Shown here: positions 45,137 to 56,665 of the stretch, in pieces
Position numbering within the stretch: position 1 is the stretch's first letter
Layout of the letters: every line of letters begins with the position of its first letter
DNA from: Uranotaenia lowii
Taxonomy: Eukaryota > Arthropoda > Insecta > Diptera > Culicidae
Reading direction: 5' to 3'
Length of the DNA: 64,000 bases
Assembly: GCF_029784155.1 (NCBI RefSeq)
Contig: NC_073692.1
Span: 72,227,544 to 72,291,543, forward strand
The notes under the pieces: model-generated
The model's input: the letters and a program-made list of their open reading frames with translations, nothing else
Database searches by the model: none
Told to the model about the DNA's origin: nothing
Position numbers and translations under genes: made by a program

Positions 45137-46862
45137 ATTTGTTTATTTGTTTATTTGTTTATTTGAATTAAAAATCATCTGACATAGGTGTCTTAATGAT
45201 CTACTTAATATTATTAGCACATTACATGATACTTTTCTTAATTTCTTAATTGGTCACTTAAATAAGATTCAATACGGCGTTTAACAGTTGCAGTAGAAAC
45301 ATTGAAGTCGAAGACATTATAATAACGTAAAAAGCACATTTTTGCGGAACGAAGAGGGTCGTTGGTGCCATAGCTCGTGTTTCTGGGTTCCAGAGAGAGC
45401 CAGTTTCTATTACGCAAGGTTCTTTCTGGAGCATAAATATTACAGCGAGAAAGTAGCCAGGAGCAGTCAATTTCGTTACGAAGTATCTTAGCCACAAACA
45501 GCGATTGACCGATGGAACGACGATCCGACAGCGTATGAAGTCCAAGTAGGGCACAACGATGAGCGTATGGCGGTAAATTTAAAGGATTCTCCCAAGGTAG
45601 CTCACGAAGAGCGTAACGCACGAACCTACGTTGGATGGCTTCAAAACGTGCTTTCCATGAAGCTTCAAAAGGCCACCATACTAGGTACGCAGATTCCAAA
45701 ATCGATCGCACCAGGCAGCAATACAGAGCTCGCAAGCACACTGGATCAGTGAATTCTTTGCTCAAACGTATAATAAATCCCAGCATTCGGTTTGTCTTTT
45801 CGAGTACCACCGAATAATGACGCTTAAAAGTCATATGACTGTCCAACAAAACGCCAAGATCCTTTATCTCCTCAACACGTTGCAACTGCTCGCCCAGAAT
45901 ATCGTAATTATGCATGAAAAGATTTTTCCTACGCCCAAACGTGATAATACAGCACTTCGCAACGCTCAAAACAAGTTATTACGGCACCAATTCACGACTG
46001 CGTCCAAGAAGCGTTGCAATTCATAACAATCAGCTTGACTGTTTATGACTAAAAATATTTTCAGGTCGTCCGCGTACAGGAGAACTCCACATCCAACCAG
46101 CACCAAGTTGATGTCGTTACAAAAGAGCGTAAACAATAAAGGACCCAGATTGCTGCCTTGGGGTACCCCAGACTTCGGAATAAAGTCCGAGGATTCAGCA
46201 GAACCTATTTTTACAGCCAATCGCCTATCCGTTGGGTAGCTTCTGATCCACGCACACAATCGTTCGGAAAATCCCAATTTAACCAATTTTTTCAGTAGAA
46301 TGTCATGATTAACAGAATCAAATGCCGCTGAAATATCGGTATAAATCGCGTCAATTTGCTTGCCGCCATTCATGTTTGATATGCATAATGAAGTAAAAAC
46401 CATCAGGTTTGAAGTTACCGAACGTTTAGGAAAAAATCCATGCTGGTTCTCAGAAATCCAGTTCCGGCAGGCCGAAAACATGACATCGTTGACTATCCTC
46501 TCAAATACCTTCGAGCAGGCAGCTAGCGATGTGACACCTCGGTAGTTAACAACATCTTGTTTGTCACCTTTTTTGTGCACTGGGCTCATAAACGATTTTT
46601 TCCAGATGGTTGGAAATTGTTGCTGCTCTAGAGACTGATTAAAAATGCGCGTAAGAGGTTCTACCAGTAAAGTGCGTCACTTTTTCAATACACACGCCGG
46701 TATTACATCCGGAAGCCCGGACTCTTTCCGTTTGGAGTCCACATATTTCCATAACTTTTTTGAATTGCGACGAAGCTCACTCTGGGTACGATTCACATAA
46801 CGGCGATAGCAAAGGCGATTGTATATCCGGTACCGATTAGTAGCAGCGTTCATTATCCAACA
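45137..46862 (-). mobile_element. 5'-truncated CR1/Jockey-like LINE
   Basis: The minus strand holds most of a reverse transcriptase in two frames, and a 3' end made of tandem AAATAAAC units (plus strand TTTGTTTATTTG near 45137-45165) instead of plain poly(A). The 5' part is truncated near 46862 and has an internal deletion near 46680. No target duplication was identified. Confidence 0.85.
45238..46862 (-). pseudogene. CR1/Jockey-like reverse transcriptase, frameshifted
   Basis: The first part (46589-45966) carries SPVHKKGDKQDVVNYRGVTS, QHGFFPKRSV, YTDISAAFDSVNHDIL (motif A), SGVPQGSNLGPLLFTLF, and the catalytic LLYADDLKIF near 46080. A stop and frame change at about 45966 separate it from the thumb and C-terminal part (45969-45238), with IKDLGVLLDSHMTFKRH and LVRSILESAYLVWWPFE. 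Upstream, RRYVNRTQSELRRNSKKLWK near 46790 belongs to the region between endonuclease and RT and is joined after a deletion. The motifs are otherwise well preserved, so the copy is moderately young but inactive. Confidence 0.85.
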
Positions 46863-46884
46863 AGCAAATCATCGAAGAAACAAA

Positions 46885-47115
46885 TTACCGCAGTGTTCTA
46901 GTATTGAAATATGGAAGTTGATACTCAAAATATTGAGATAACGAAGATAACGAATATTGAGATAACGAATTACCATGGCATGAGTATGACTATCGAAATA
47001 GGTATCTAAGCATCGATATACCGTAGTACCGAAGTTTCGTAGTATCAAAGTATAGAAGTATCGAAGTATCGAAGTATCGAAGTATCGAAGTATCAAAGTA
47101 TCGAAGTATGAAAGA
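46885..47115. repeat. GTATCGAA 8-bp satellite, left part
   Basis: From about 47030 the units are clean GTATCGAA or GTATCAAA repeats. From 46885 to 47030 they are diverged. The same repeat resumes at 53635 after the nested insertions. Confidence 0.85.
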
Positions 47116-47128
47116 ATAATGTGTTGTA

Positions 47129-48215
47129 AAGGGTGAACACGAAATTATTGCGACACATTCAACAGGACATAACTTTTTTACGATTGGGCAAAAATCAACC
47201 AAATTTTGCACACTTTCTCATTGATCTGTATTGTTTACATGCTATCAAATTCGAATTCGTGTTTTTTTCGTGTATTTTCAACGAAAATGGAAACCAACAC
47301 GAGTCGAGAGAACGAATTATTTCCAAACACCTGTAATTTCCTGGCTTGTCGGGAAAAATGTTAAACAATGTCACAGATCTACGTCCAGAATGCAAAGAAG
47401 AGAGCGGGACTACATACATATAAGGTACAGAACTTCTCCAAACCGCGATGAGCGGCAACAATCGACGTCTAACACTCGCGCTCAGAAGCTCTTCGAAAAG
47501 ATGCTGACAAAATATGGCTTCTGTGTGATGAACGACGAAACGTATGTAAAAGCCGATTTTAAGCAAATTCCGGGGTTGGAGTTTTTCACCAGCAAGTGGA
47601 AGTTCGATGTGAACGACAAATAAAAGAAGAAGAAAATGTCGAAGTTCGCCTCCAAATATCTCGTGTGGCAGGGCATCTGCTTTCGCGAACAGAGGAGTGA
47701 GCCTTTCATAACAAAGGGCACAGTTAATTGCGAGATCAAATCTGAGTGCCTCGACAAGCGCCTTTTGCCGTTTTTGCAGCAGCACGACAAAGCTCCGCTA
47801 TTTTGGCCAGATTCGGCATCATGCCACTATTCTTAAAGTATCCTGGAGTGGTATGAGGCCAATTCTGTCCATTTTTTTTTCCAAAGGACATGAACCCGCC
47901 AAACTGTCCGTAGCTGCGCCTGGTGAAGCAGTATTGGGCAATAATGAAGGAGTAACTTCTGAAGAGCAAGAAGACAGTCAAAGACAATAAGGACATGTTT
48001 AGAAAATGGGAAAAAAAACTAAGAAACTGATACCAGATGATGTACCAGCTTCTTTTGCGATATTTACTACATGGTTGGCCTGGCCGTAGTAATCTTTCCA
48101 ATGCATGTTTAAAAGTAACAGAGATTACGTTGAAAAGAAAAATGAAGGACGCAAGTCTTTCATTTTCCAGGATGCTTACATGTTTTGGTTATATAAGCTT
48201 TAGAAGAGGAATTAT
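47129..48215 (+). mobile_element. Degenerate mariner inside the satellite
   Basis: The left terminus reads AAGGGTGAACACGAAATTAT followed by TGCGACAC, like the fragment at 27088. Transposase pieces run rightward: KYGFCVMNDETYVKADFKQI near 47510, KFASKYLVWQGICF near 47640, ECLDKRLLPFLQQHD near 47745, WPDSASCHYS near 47806 and QYWAIMKE near 47930. The three catalytic positions would be in NDETY, WPDSA and the PELRPVE motif; the last is replaced by a stop and other residues, so the enzyme is dead. A matching right terminus was not found. Satellite-like sequence reappears from about 48212. Confidence 0.82.
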
Positions 48216-50949
48216 CGAATAATCAAAGTACCGTAAAACGGGGTAACATTGATCACCGGGGCAGCTTTGATCAACATGAAATATCAATTTTTTCGAAGGC
48301 TCTCAAACAAACACCTCTCCTGATGAAATGAAAGCGTTTAGAAGCAGAAGGTTGATTTATGTGACAGGTCAACTTTTTTCCTAAGTTAATTTATAGTTTT
48401 GGTGTAGTTTTTGTTTTTTTAGGTAACTTTTTGATATGATAAAGGGACGTTTTCCAAGAATAAGCCGGTCTAGGACGAAAGGCTAGAAACTCTCTCAAAT
48501 GGTAAAGTTAAATTGAAAAAAAAATAATAAAGGAGAGTAGTGCGAGGGCCTAGAGGATTAAATGAAGGTAACATTTCATTTTTTTTGTAGTTTACATTTT
48601 ATAAGTAACTAGCTGACCCGGTGTGCATTGCTACACCTTGTAAAAATAAATGTAATTTCTAAAAATTTATTCAAATTAAGATTTTTGTAAGCATTTTTTT
48701 TTTAAATCAAACCTCATCATGGTTTAGAACCAACAACCTTGAGATGAGAGCTACAGCTGGAGTTCAGAATTGCAATTCAAAGATGGTATATATTATTTAC
48801 TGAGGCTTGATCTCTAAACTTGTTTTTCAAGTTCTGAAATTTGTACTCTGTTTTTAAAGCTTCATAATGACTCAAATATTGTCAATATTTATGGATTTTC
48901 CACCTTTTTCCCCAAAATGGGAAGTTACGAACTTCTATATAAACATTTGTCACAACTATTTTTGAGTTATGCTTAATATCCGTACGCAAAAAAACCCTCT
49001 TTTCAAATATGGTCCCTTCTTTTAAAAGCTCTTTATCTTAAACTTACATGGGAGCTCCCCCATCTTTTCCAATTTTGTCCCCACTGCTTGAAAAAGGTAG
49101 GCTGATTTACCCGGCTCGAGTTTACATAAATTTCTAATTAAAAGAAAATTATTCGCATATTGGAATTTATTGTACATTGTACTTTATGAAAATAGATTTT
49201 TGGAAACCGATCAATAGCGTGAATCGGGCCAGTTTTTTGAGTATATTCCTAAAATTCTGTATTATGAGCACTTCCTTCCGAAGCAGTTTGAATATCTATC
49301 CTATGAAAATTATCGATTTTATACAGTGCATTTTTTTCTTTTTAGTAAATTTATTAAGGCAAAAAATATCAGTTGCATCACATAATAAATTCTCCACGTT
49401 TATTATTTTCTCTTTGAAAGTCAAATATTTAAAAAAGTTGGCCAAAACAAATTTCTAAGTTAACATTTGTCCCGTATACTGGGGCACGTGTTAATGGAAA
49501 GCTTATTTTCAGATGCGTCAGAGTAATGGCTTTGAAATGGATTTAATACGTATATCTGTTTATTTGTTTTATCATTGATATTTCCTCAGTGTTCCAGCAA
49601 TATAAATTTATGTTTGTTATTCCACTTTTAACGAATGCTATTCAATGCAAATGACCTTCATTTACAAAGACATTTAAGAATTTTAAATATCCGCTTCAGT
49701 TTCAACTTTCGGAATACCCCTTCTGGTCTTTTCAACATATTGAATCGTTTTAAAGATGAATTTCTTAAAAGTTCGACGTTTGCCCTTGCCCCATCGTGTA
49801 AGTTGACAGGAAGGGATATTGTTTTGAACACTTTCAAAGTATACTAAAAATTTCACATAAAATATTTGCTTCCAGTTGAATATGAGTTTTAAAGTCTCAC
49901 TTTTCAAAAAAGAAGCGGACCAAAAGTCTCTTTTATGCAGCCATGTAACACAAAAACACTTTTCATGTTAAGTACGTACTTGAATTGGTATGTGAGCAAA
50001 AAGTACGATGTTTTTTTCAGAATTATTTAAAATAAAAAGCTCCCATTTTCATTTCTAAATTCGTTTCTGTTGTGTATTTGGGCTGAAGTAACAATTTTTA
50101 GAAGAAAACATAATTTTATTTTTTTTTTGGAACAGAGAAAAGTTGAACGTTTGGACATGCTCTAGTGTTACTTGAATGAAAATTCTTTCGGGAAATGAAT
50201 TCCTTCACTTTTGGTCAATAAAAATCAGTTTATTTCACTGATACCTTTCACTTATGAACACGTCAGTCCTATCTTATCTAATTTAAAGAAAAGGCTCTTG
50301 ATCAGTTCATGTGTCGGATCAGATTTTTTTATCTTCTTTTTCAGTTTAGTACATTTTTACATGATCAACAAAATGTTTCCGATCTACCTATGTAGACAGC
50401 TTATTCATATTTCTGTTATCAATGTGATTCAAAAATAACCTTGGGTTAGAAAATTGTATGTAAATTCTTTTAATTCAGTGTTTTTTTTTTCAATTGTTCG
50501 TAAAGTGTCATACCATTATTTCATTAGCATCAGAACTAAATTTATATTTTTTATTTCCACGTGCTGTGTACAATTAGGCAAGAAAAGCACATCTAGGTTG
50601 CATATCGCCCCCACGTGCATAAGAAATATAGATACTTGGTTGAGAAACAGGCGCCTAATTGTTCAATTTTTCCAGCGATCAACGAACAGCTTTGGTTACT
50701 ATCCACTTGCGACGACATTTGCTTGACCATAGAGACGAAAAACAAACCCTTCAAAGAAAAGGAAATCTCTAAAAATGGATGCCATGACTTTTTAATTTCA
50801 GATTTTGGCAAAAAAAAATGTATATGTTTTATTCGATCGGCAAAATGTCAATCTGGGTCACATCTAGGCGTCATTCATAGCCATGTGCTGTACAAATGAG
50901 CTAGGAATCAAGTAGAAAAAAAATCACATCAAGGCTTCATATCGCCACC

Positions 50950-52863
50950 TACCTAAGGGTCCAGCGCCGATTGACCGGCGCATAGGGCTGAGATAAAAGA
51001 TCTCCACTGCTGGCGATCCGGAGCCAGCGTCTTCACTTGCTGCCAGCCAAGGTTCTCGTCAACTGTGCGGATCTCAGCGGCTAGACTTCGCCGCCACGAG
51101 CTTTTGGGCCTGCCTCTTCTTCGATGCCCATCTGGATTCCAGTCAAGCGCCTCTCTGCAAATCTCGTTTTCATCTCTTCGCAGCGTGTGCCCAATCCATC
51201 TCCACTTACGTTCCCGAATCTCGATTTCTAGCGCCTTTTGATGACACCGGCGATGAAGTTCAACGTTTGAGATCCAGTTGCCAGGCCACCAAGCGCGGAT
51301 GATGTTCCGCAGGCAGCGATTCACAAAAACTTGCAGTTTTCGCGTCGTCACCGCATATGTGCACCAAGTTTCACACCCGTACAGCAATACGGATTTGACG
51401 TTTGAGTTGAAGATTCGAATCTTAGTTCGTAGAGAGATCTGGCATGACCGCCAGACCGGGTTTCGATGTCCTTCTTGGTACCACCATCAGGCGTAATCTG
51501 GCTACCAAGATACTGGAAGCACTCCACTGTCTCAACCTGTTGTCCAGCTACCACGAAATTGGAACGATTTTCTGTATTGATTTCCATCGACTTGGTCTTT
51601 CCGACATTGATTTTGAGACCTGCTGCCTTGGAGCTTTCGGTGAGGTCGTCGAGTTTGCTCTGCATGTCTTGTTGTGTTTGGGCGAGCAAAACAATATCGT
51701 CTGCCAGGTCAAGGTCGTTCAGTTGCTCCATGGTTGAAGGATTCCACGGCAATCCTCGGTTTGGTCTACAGTCAATCGATCCAGTCAAGATCTCATCCAT
51801 TACAATGAGAAAAAGCAGCGGTGACAAAATACATCCTTGTCTCACTCCAGCAGTTACCGGGATTGGTTCGGACAAGACACCGTCGTGCAAGACCTTGCAC
51901 GAAAATGCCTCGTACTGTGCTTCGATGAGATGGACTAGTTTCTCTGGGACCCCTCGTCGTCTAAGAGCAGCCCAGATGTTTTCGTGGTTCAGTCGGTCAA
52001 ATGCTTTTTCGAAATCAACGAACACCAGCAGAAGAGAGTCCTGGAATTCGTTGATTTGTTCCAGTATTATTCGTAGCGTTGTGATGTGGTCCACACATGA
52101 TCGTCCGGATCGGAATCCAGCTTGTTGCCGTCGGAGTGTAGCGTCGATTTTCTCCTGGATCCTGTTCAGGATCACTTTGCAGAGTACTTTGAGGGTTGTA
52201 CAGATCAAAGTTATGCCACGCCAGTTACCGCACTCTGTTAGGTCTCCTTTCTTTGGGACCTTTACGAGGATACCCTGCATCCAGTCGGCCGGGAATGTTG
52301 CAGTATCCCAAATGTCAGCGAAAAGACGGTGCAACATTTGTGCTGACAAGGCAGGGTCGGCTTTGAGCATTTCAGCAGGAATGCAATCGATTCCAGGCGC
52401 TTTGTTGGATTTCATGTTTTTGATTGCCGCTTCTATTTCAGCCAGCGAGGGCGCTTCCGAGTTGACGCCATTTATGCGACTTACTGTGGGCGCCTCGAGC
52501 TGCGGGTTCTGTTGGCCATTGCTATTTGTAACTCGGAAAAGTTGTTCAAAATGCTCAGTCCAACGCTTGAGCTGATCTGTTCGATCTGTCAGCAGCTGAC
52601 CTGCTCGGTCTTTCAGCGGCATTCTTGCATTAGTCCTTGCACCACTAAGGCGGCGAGAAATATCATATAATAATCGGATATCTCCAATGGCGGCGGCTCT
52701 TTCTCCCTCTTCGGCTAGGGAGTTTGTCCAGGCTCTCTTGTCTCGTCTACAAGCTCGTTTAACTGCCTTTTCCAGCTCCGCATATCGTAAGCGGGCGGCT
52801 GCTTTGGCTGACCCGGTACATGCCTGCTCAATTCCGACTTTCGCCTTTCTCCGATCATCGATC
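50950..52863 (-). mobile_element. 5'-truncated RTE copy 3
   Basis: ATCGCCACC flanks both ends (50941-50949 and 52864-52872), a 9-bp target duplication. The copy begins at the equivalent of about 20706 of the full-length element, inside the linker after the endonuclease, and ends near the normal 3' end, with the TAAGTAAG tail degraded to TTAGGTA. It retains the complete reverse transcriptase region, for example FVDFEKAFDR and LADDIVLLAQ. Confidence 0.93.
50953..52860 (-). pseudogene. RTE reverse transcriptase with a 40-nt deletion
   Basis: The minus-strand frame is open from the 5' junction through all RT motifs until about 51456. There, 40 bases present in the intact copy (22106-22145 region, after ATCGAAACCCGG) are missing. 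This shifts the frame and ends the protein prematurely near 51348. The remaining C-terminal part is open in another frame (51387-50953). The lack of other breaks shows the deletion is recent or occurred at insertion. The endonuclease is absent because of 5' truncation. Confidence 0.9.
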
Positions 52864-53634
52864 ATCGCCACCACGTGCATTGAAAAAATGCTTGGTTGAG
52901 AAATACGCGCCAAAATATTCCCACTGATCAGTATGCTATGCCATGGTTACTATCCTCTCGCGACGTATGTTTGCGACGCCTCGACCATGGAGACGAAAAA
53001 CAAACCACCCAAAGGAAAAAAAAACCTCGAGAAAATGGATGTCATGACTTTAATTTGTTTCGAAAAACTACATGTTTTGTATGGAAGCCCCCTCTCCCTT
53101 AAGTCGGAGCGGTTTGTAACTATCATAGAAACCATCCCCGGCATCAAAAACCCTTAGATGCCAAGTTTCACGATGATCGGTTTAGTAGTTTCCGAGTCTA
53201 TAGGTAACAGACAGACAGACAAACATTCATTTTTATATATATAGATGTTAAACAATTTAGCCCCTTAATTTAAAATCGACAATGATATCTTTCGATCTCA
53301 ATTGTTGTTCGGCCTTAACACATGAACTGCCTTCAGTTTATCAATTACTAGCATTTGTAAATATTATGTAGGTGTTTTGTATACTTTATGATTAAGAAAA
53401 CTCGTTAAAACCATCAATATAGAGACCGATCAATGTTATCCCAAAGCATCAAATTCTAAACAAAGACGAAATCGATTTTTATATTAAATTTAAAGTAGTC
53501 TAATAAATTTCTGCAACTATGTTTTAAGCTCATAAGAGTCCAGTACTGGTTTTAAAAATATGAAACATGCCAACAACAGAAAAAAATAATCGAGAAATAT
53601 TGGAAAAAGTGATCAATCTTACCCCGTTTTACGG

Positions 53635-54035
53635 TATCGTAGTATCGATGTTCCGAAGTACCGAAGTTTCGATATATCGAAGTATCGAAGTTTCGAAGTA
53701 TCGAAGTATCGAAGTTTCGAAATATCGGAGTATCGAAGTTTAAAAATATCGAAATATCGAGTTATCTAAATATTGAGTTATCGAGGTATTGATTATCAAG
53801 CATCATGCGTCGAGTATCGAGTATCAAGTATCGAGTATCGAGTATCGAGTATCGAGTATCAAGTATCGAGTATCGAATATCGAGTATCGAGTATCGAGTA
53901 TCAAGTATCGAGTATCGAATATCGAGTTAAGTTTACGAGAATTGAGTTTCGAGTCTCGAGTATCTAGTATCGAGCATCGAGTATTAGGCATCGAGTATCG
54001 AGTATCGAGGTATCGAGTATCGAGTATCGAGTTTT
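53635..54035. repeat. GTATCGAA / GTATCGA satellite, right part
   Basis: From 53637 to about 53790 the units are 8 bp (GTATCGAA, GTTTCGAA). From about 53810 to 54035 they are mostly 7 bp (GTATCGA) with GTATCAA variants. It is the continuation of the array at 46885-47115. Confidence 0.88.
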
Positions 54036-55985
54036 GACGCAAAAAAAAAATAGAAAATTTGTTTGAATTTTTTTCTGATTTGGAAAATAAAATGAAAAAA
54101 TTAGGGCAAAATCCGGGCAGTTTTCAAAGAAATTCGCGCATTTTTTTTCAAAAAAATCCTGGCAACCGGATCGAACCGGACTGTATTTTGTGTCAAATAT
54201 CCGGGCAAGCAAAACCGGTCGGTCGGGCAAGCTTATTCTAGAGCTTAAAGTTTTGAGTATTATCTAGTTTTAAATTTAACGTTTTGATTTTCAAGTTAAT
54301 AGTATTGTGTTTTAATTGTCAAGGTATGAGTATTAAGTTTCCAAATTCAAGATCCGAATCAAGTCTGATTTTCGGATTTAGGATATGCTTATCCAGTTAA
54401 GTTTACACAGTGCAATGTGATTAAATTCTATTCACTTCGTACCTCATAATATGCTTGCATACCAAAGATGTCAAACCATCAATTTAAAAAATGTAAAACA
54501 ACCCAAATGCGACATTCCTCGATCACTGGCGGGTTTTTTCTTTACTCCGTAGACATTGGTTATGAAAATAAATAAGCCTCAAACGCATATGGTGATCATG
54601 ATTTCGAACAGACAGAGCAGCTTTCATCATTTGGATAGCCCGGATTTGAAATCATAGACATACATAGTTTAAAAAAGCGCGAACAATTCCACAATCACAA
54701 CCCTTTTCCGCTATTCGATCCTCCAGAACCGGGATTTTTTTTTTTGCGTTTCAAATCATTGATGACCCTCTAAGCTCAACGCGGAAAACAATAATAGCAA
54801 ACACCATTTGAGCTCATGGCTGCAATGAAACGGAACGGAACAAAACTAAACGGAACAAACGCACGTTAATTTATTCATTTTCGTTCCTTTTTTTTCTGAG
54901 CATAAGTGAAAAACCAAAATAACAATATTTATGGACAAAATGGTAAATAACTGTTCGGTAAATATGGCATTAAAACAATTGAATTGGAATACAATGAAAC
55001 AATTAAAATTCATATATGAAAACTATATGGTCTGGCGAAACCTGGCCAAGTGTCAGACCTGCCATATTGTTGTGAATGAGCGTACACTTGCTGCCATCAT
55101 ATTGGAGGACAGATACCTGGTACCTCCTTCTACTCTGGGACCGGGACCGGGTGGCCGGTGCCGCGTCGCATCGCCGTCGTGGCCTGAAATTGATATAAAA
55201 TGTAGAAAAAAAAAATTAATCCATCCGGCAGATACACACGTTTCTTGGTGACCAAAAATGATTGCCGACCGAGTTTGCATGGATTGGATTGGGTTTGGAT
55301 TGAATTGGAGGTTTGTACTTATAGGTAGGTACATACCTGCCAATATGCAATGTCTCCAAGCGTTGTTTTCTGCTGTTGTCGATACAAATTGGTTTCTTAC
55401 TTATACTTTGTGTCCCTGAGATGGCTGGCCTGGGAAAAGGCAAGTGCAATCCCTCAATTGGGGTATATCCATACTTACTGGTAATCTTCCAGCATACATA
55501 TGCGTATTCGCAGCAGAATACAATTGGCTATTTAATTTTTCTGAAAGCTAATTGATGCAGCTGACAGCTACGCTTGTCAATAAAATGTAGAAATTTATTT
55601 TGGGTTGAACTCTAAATCCGAACGAATTAATTGACGGATAATGTGTGCATAGTTTTGAGAAAGGCTACCAGGTTCTTTTAAAAATGTGAGAGATTTAAAC
55701 TGTTGGTGAAAACGTTTGGTGTAGTCATCTTTCTCTGTTCGCGTACTGATGCAAACTCCGATTTCTTTTACAGCGCAATTATTATCCGGACCAGCCCGTC
55801 GCAGATTGCATTCCAAGGGTTGACGTCTCTTCACACCATCTAGCTAACGTGTCAAGTCAAGTCTACAGGTGACAAGTATTTTTTCTTGACATGTTCCATT
55901 CTCGAACCTTTGGCGGGTTTTCGAACATCACGTGTTCGGGTTTTTACTTCTTTGTCACCTCTGATCGGACAGGATGGCGGACCCA
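54036..55985. other. Unassigned sequence
   Basis: No supported gene. A plus-strand frame at 54931-55251 and a minus-strand frame at 55595-55834 lack domains. The region 55100-55200 is GC-richer for unknown reasons. Confidence 0.45.
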
Positions 55986-55989
55986 GAGT

Positions 55990-56665
55990 GCTAACAGTCC
56001 CCTCAGGAACTCCAAAGAGTCCCCTAAGGAACTCCAAAGAGTCCCCTAAGGAACTCCAAAGAGTCCCCTAAGGAACTCCAAAGAGTCCCCTCAAGAACTT
56101 CAAAGTGTCCCTTCAGGAACTCCAAAGAGTCCCCTCAGGAACTCCAAAGAGTCCCCTCAGGAACTCCAAAGAGTCCCCTCAGGAACTCCAAAGAGTCCCC
56201 TCAGGAACTCCAAAGAGTCCCCTCAGGAACTCCAAAGAGTCCCCTCAGGAACTCCAAAGAGTCCCCTCAGGAACTCCAAAGAGTCCCCTCAGGAACTCCA
56301 AAGAGTCCCCTCAGGAACTCCAAAGAGTCCCATCAGGAACTCCAAAGAGTCCCATCAGGAACTCCAAAGAGTCCCCTCAGGAACTCCAAAGAGTCCCATC
56401 AGGAACTCCAAAGAGTCCCCTCAGGAACTCCAAAGAGTCCCCTCAGGAACTCCAAAGAGTCCCCTCAGGAACTCCAAAGAGTCCCCTCAGGAACTCCAAA
56501 GAGTCCCCTCAGGAACTCCAAAGAGTCCCCTCAGGAACTCCAAAGAGTCCCCTCAGGAACTCCAAAGAGTCCCCTCAGGAACTCCAAAGAGTCCCCTCAG
56601 GAACTCCAAAGAGTCCCCTCAGGAACTCCAAAGAGTCCCCTCAGGAACTCCAAAGAGTCCCCTAG
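55990..56665. repeat. 22-bp minisatellite
   Basis: About 30 copies of GTCCCCTCAGGAACTCCAAAGA run head to tail. The left edge has CCCCTAAGG variants, and units near 56330-56400 have CCCATCAGG. Because 22 is not a multiple of 3, one frame reads through all three phases as a 22-residue repeat, SPLRNSKE, SPQELQRV and PSGTPK in turn. This open frame follows from the absence of stops in the unit and does not show a gene. Confidence 0.96.

Larger units (their letters stand above)
48608..53245 (+). mobile_element. Dispersed repeat ACTAGCTGACCCGG...TATATATATAGA, interrupted
   Basis: The left boundary ACTAGCTGACCCGGTGTGC and the right boundary ACAGACAGACAAACATTCAT followed by TTTTATATATATAGA both lie exactly where the host MITE sequence breaks. 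From general knowledge, similar ends occur in a very widespread arthropod repeat family whose class I cannot name with certainty. Segments 50575-50820 and 52864-53070 are related to each other (GGTTACTATCC...GAGACGAAAAACAAACC), so the element contains an internal repetition. No coding region of its own was identified. Confidence 0.65.
48231..53634. mobile_element. MITE, CCGT...GGGGTAA family, copy 3, split by insertions
   Basis: The left end CCGTAAAACGGGGTAACATT (48231) and the right end, CCGTAAAACGGGGTAAGATT when reverse complemented (53634), form a near-perfect inverted repeat. TA flanks both (48229-48230 and 53635-53636). The outer 380 bp on each side match copy 2 at 35143. The middle, 48608-53245, is a different element inserted later. 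Confidence 0.85.

Noticed and set aside
51466..52575. Plus-strand 369-residue frame, and a similar 445-residue minus-strand frame at 20991-22328
   Set aside because: Both are antisense shadows of the RTE reverse transcriptase; they occur wherever that gene occurs.
56105..56665. 186-residue frame rich in Ser, Pro and Gln
   Set aside because: It is the 22-bp minisatellite read in rotating phase; no start context or flanking coding sequence supports a gene.
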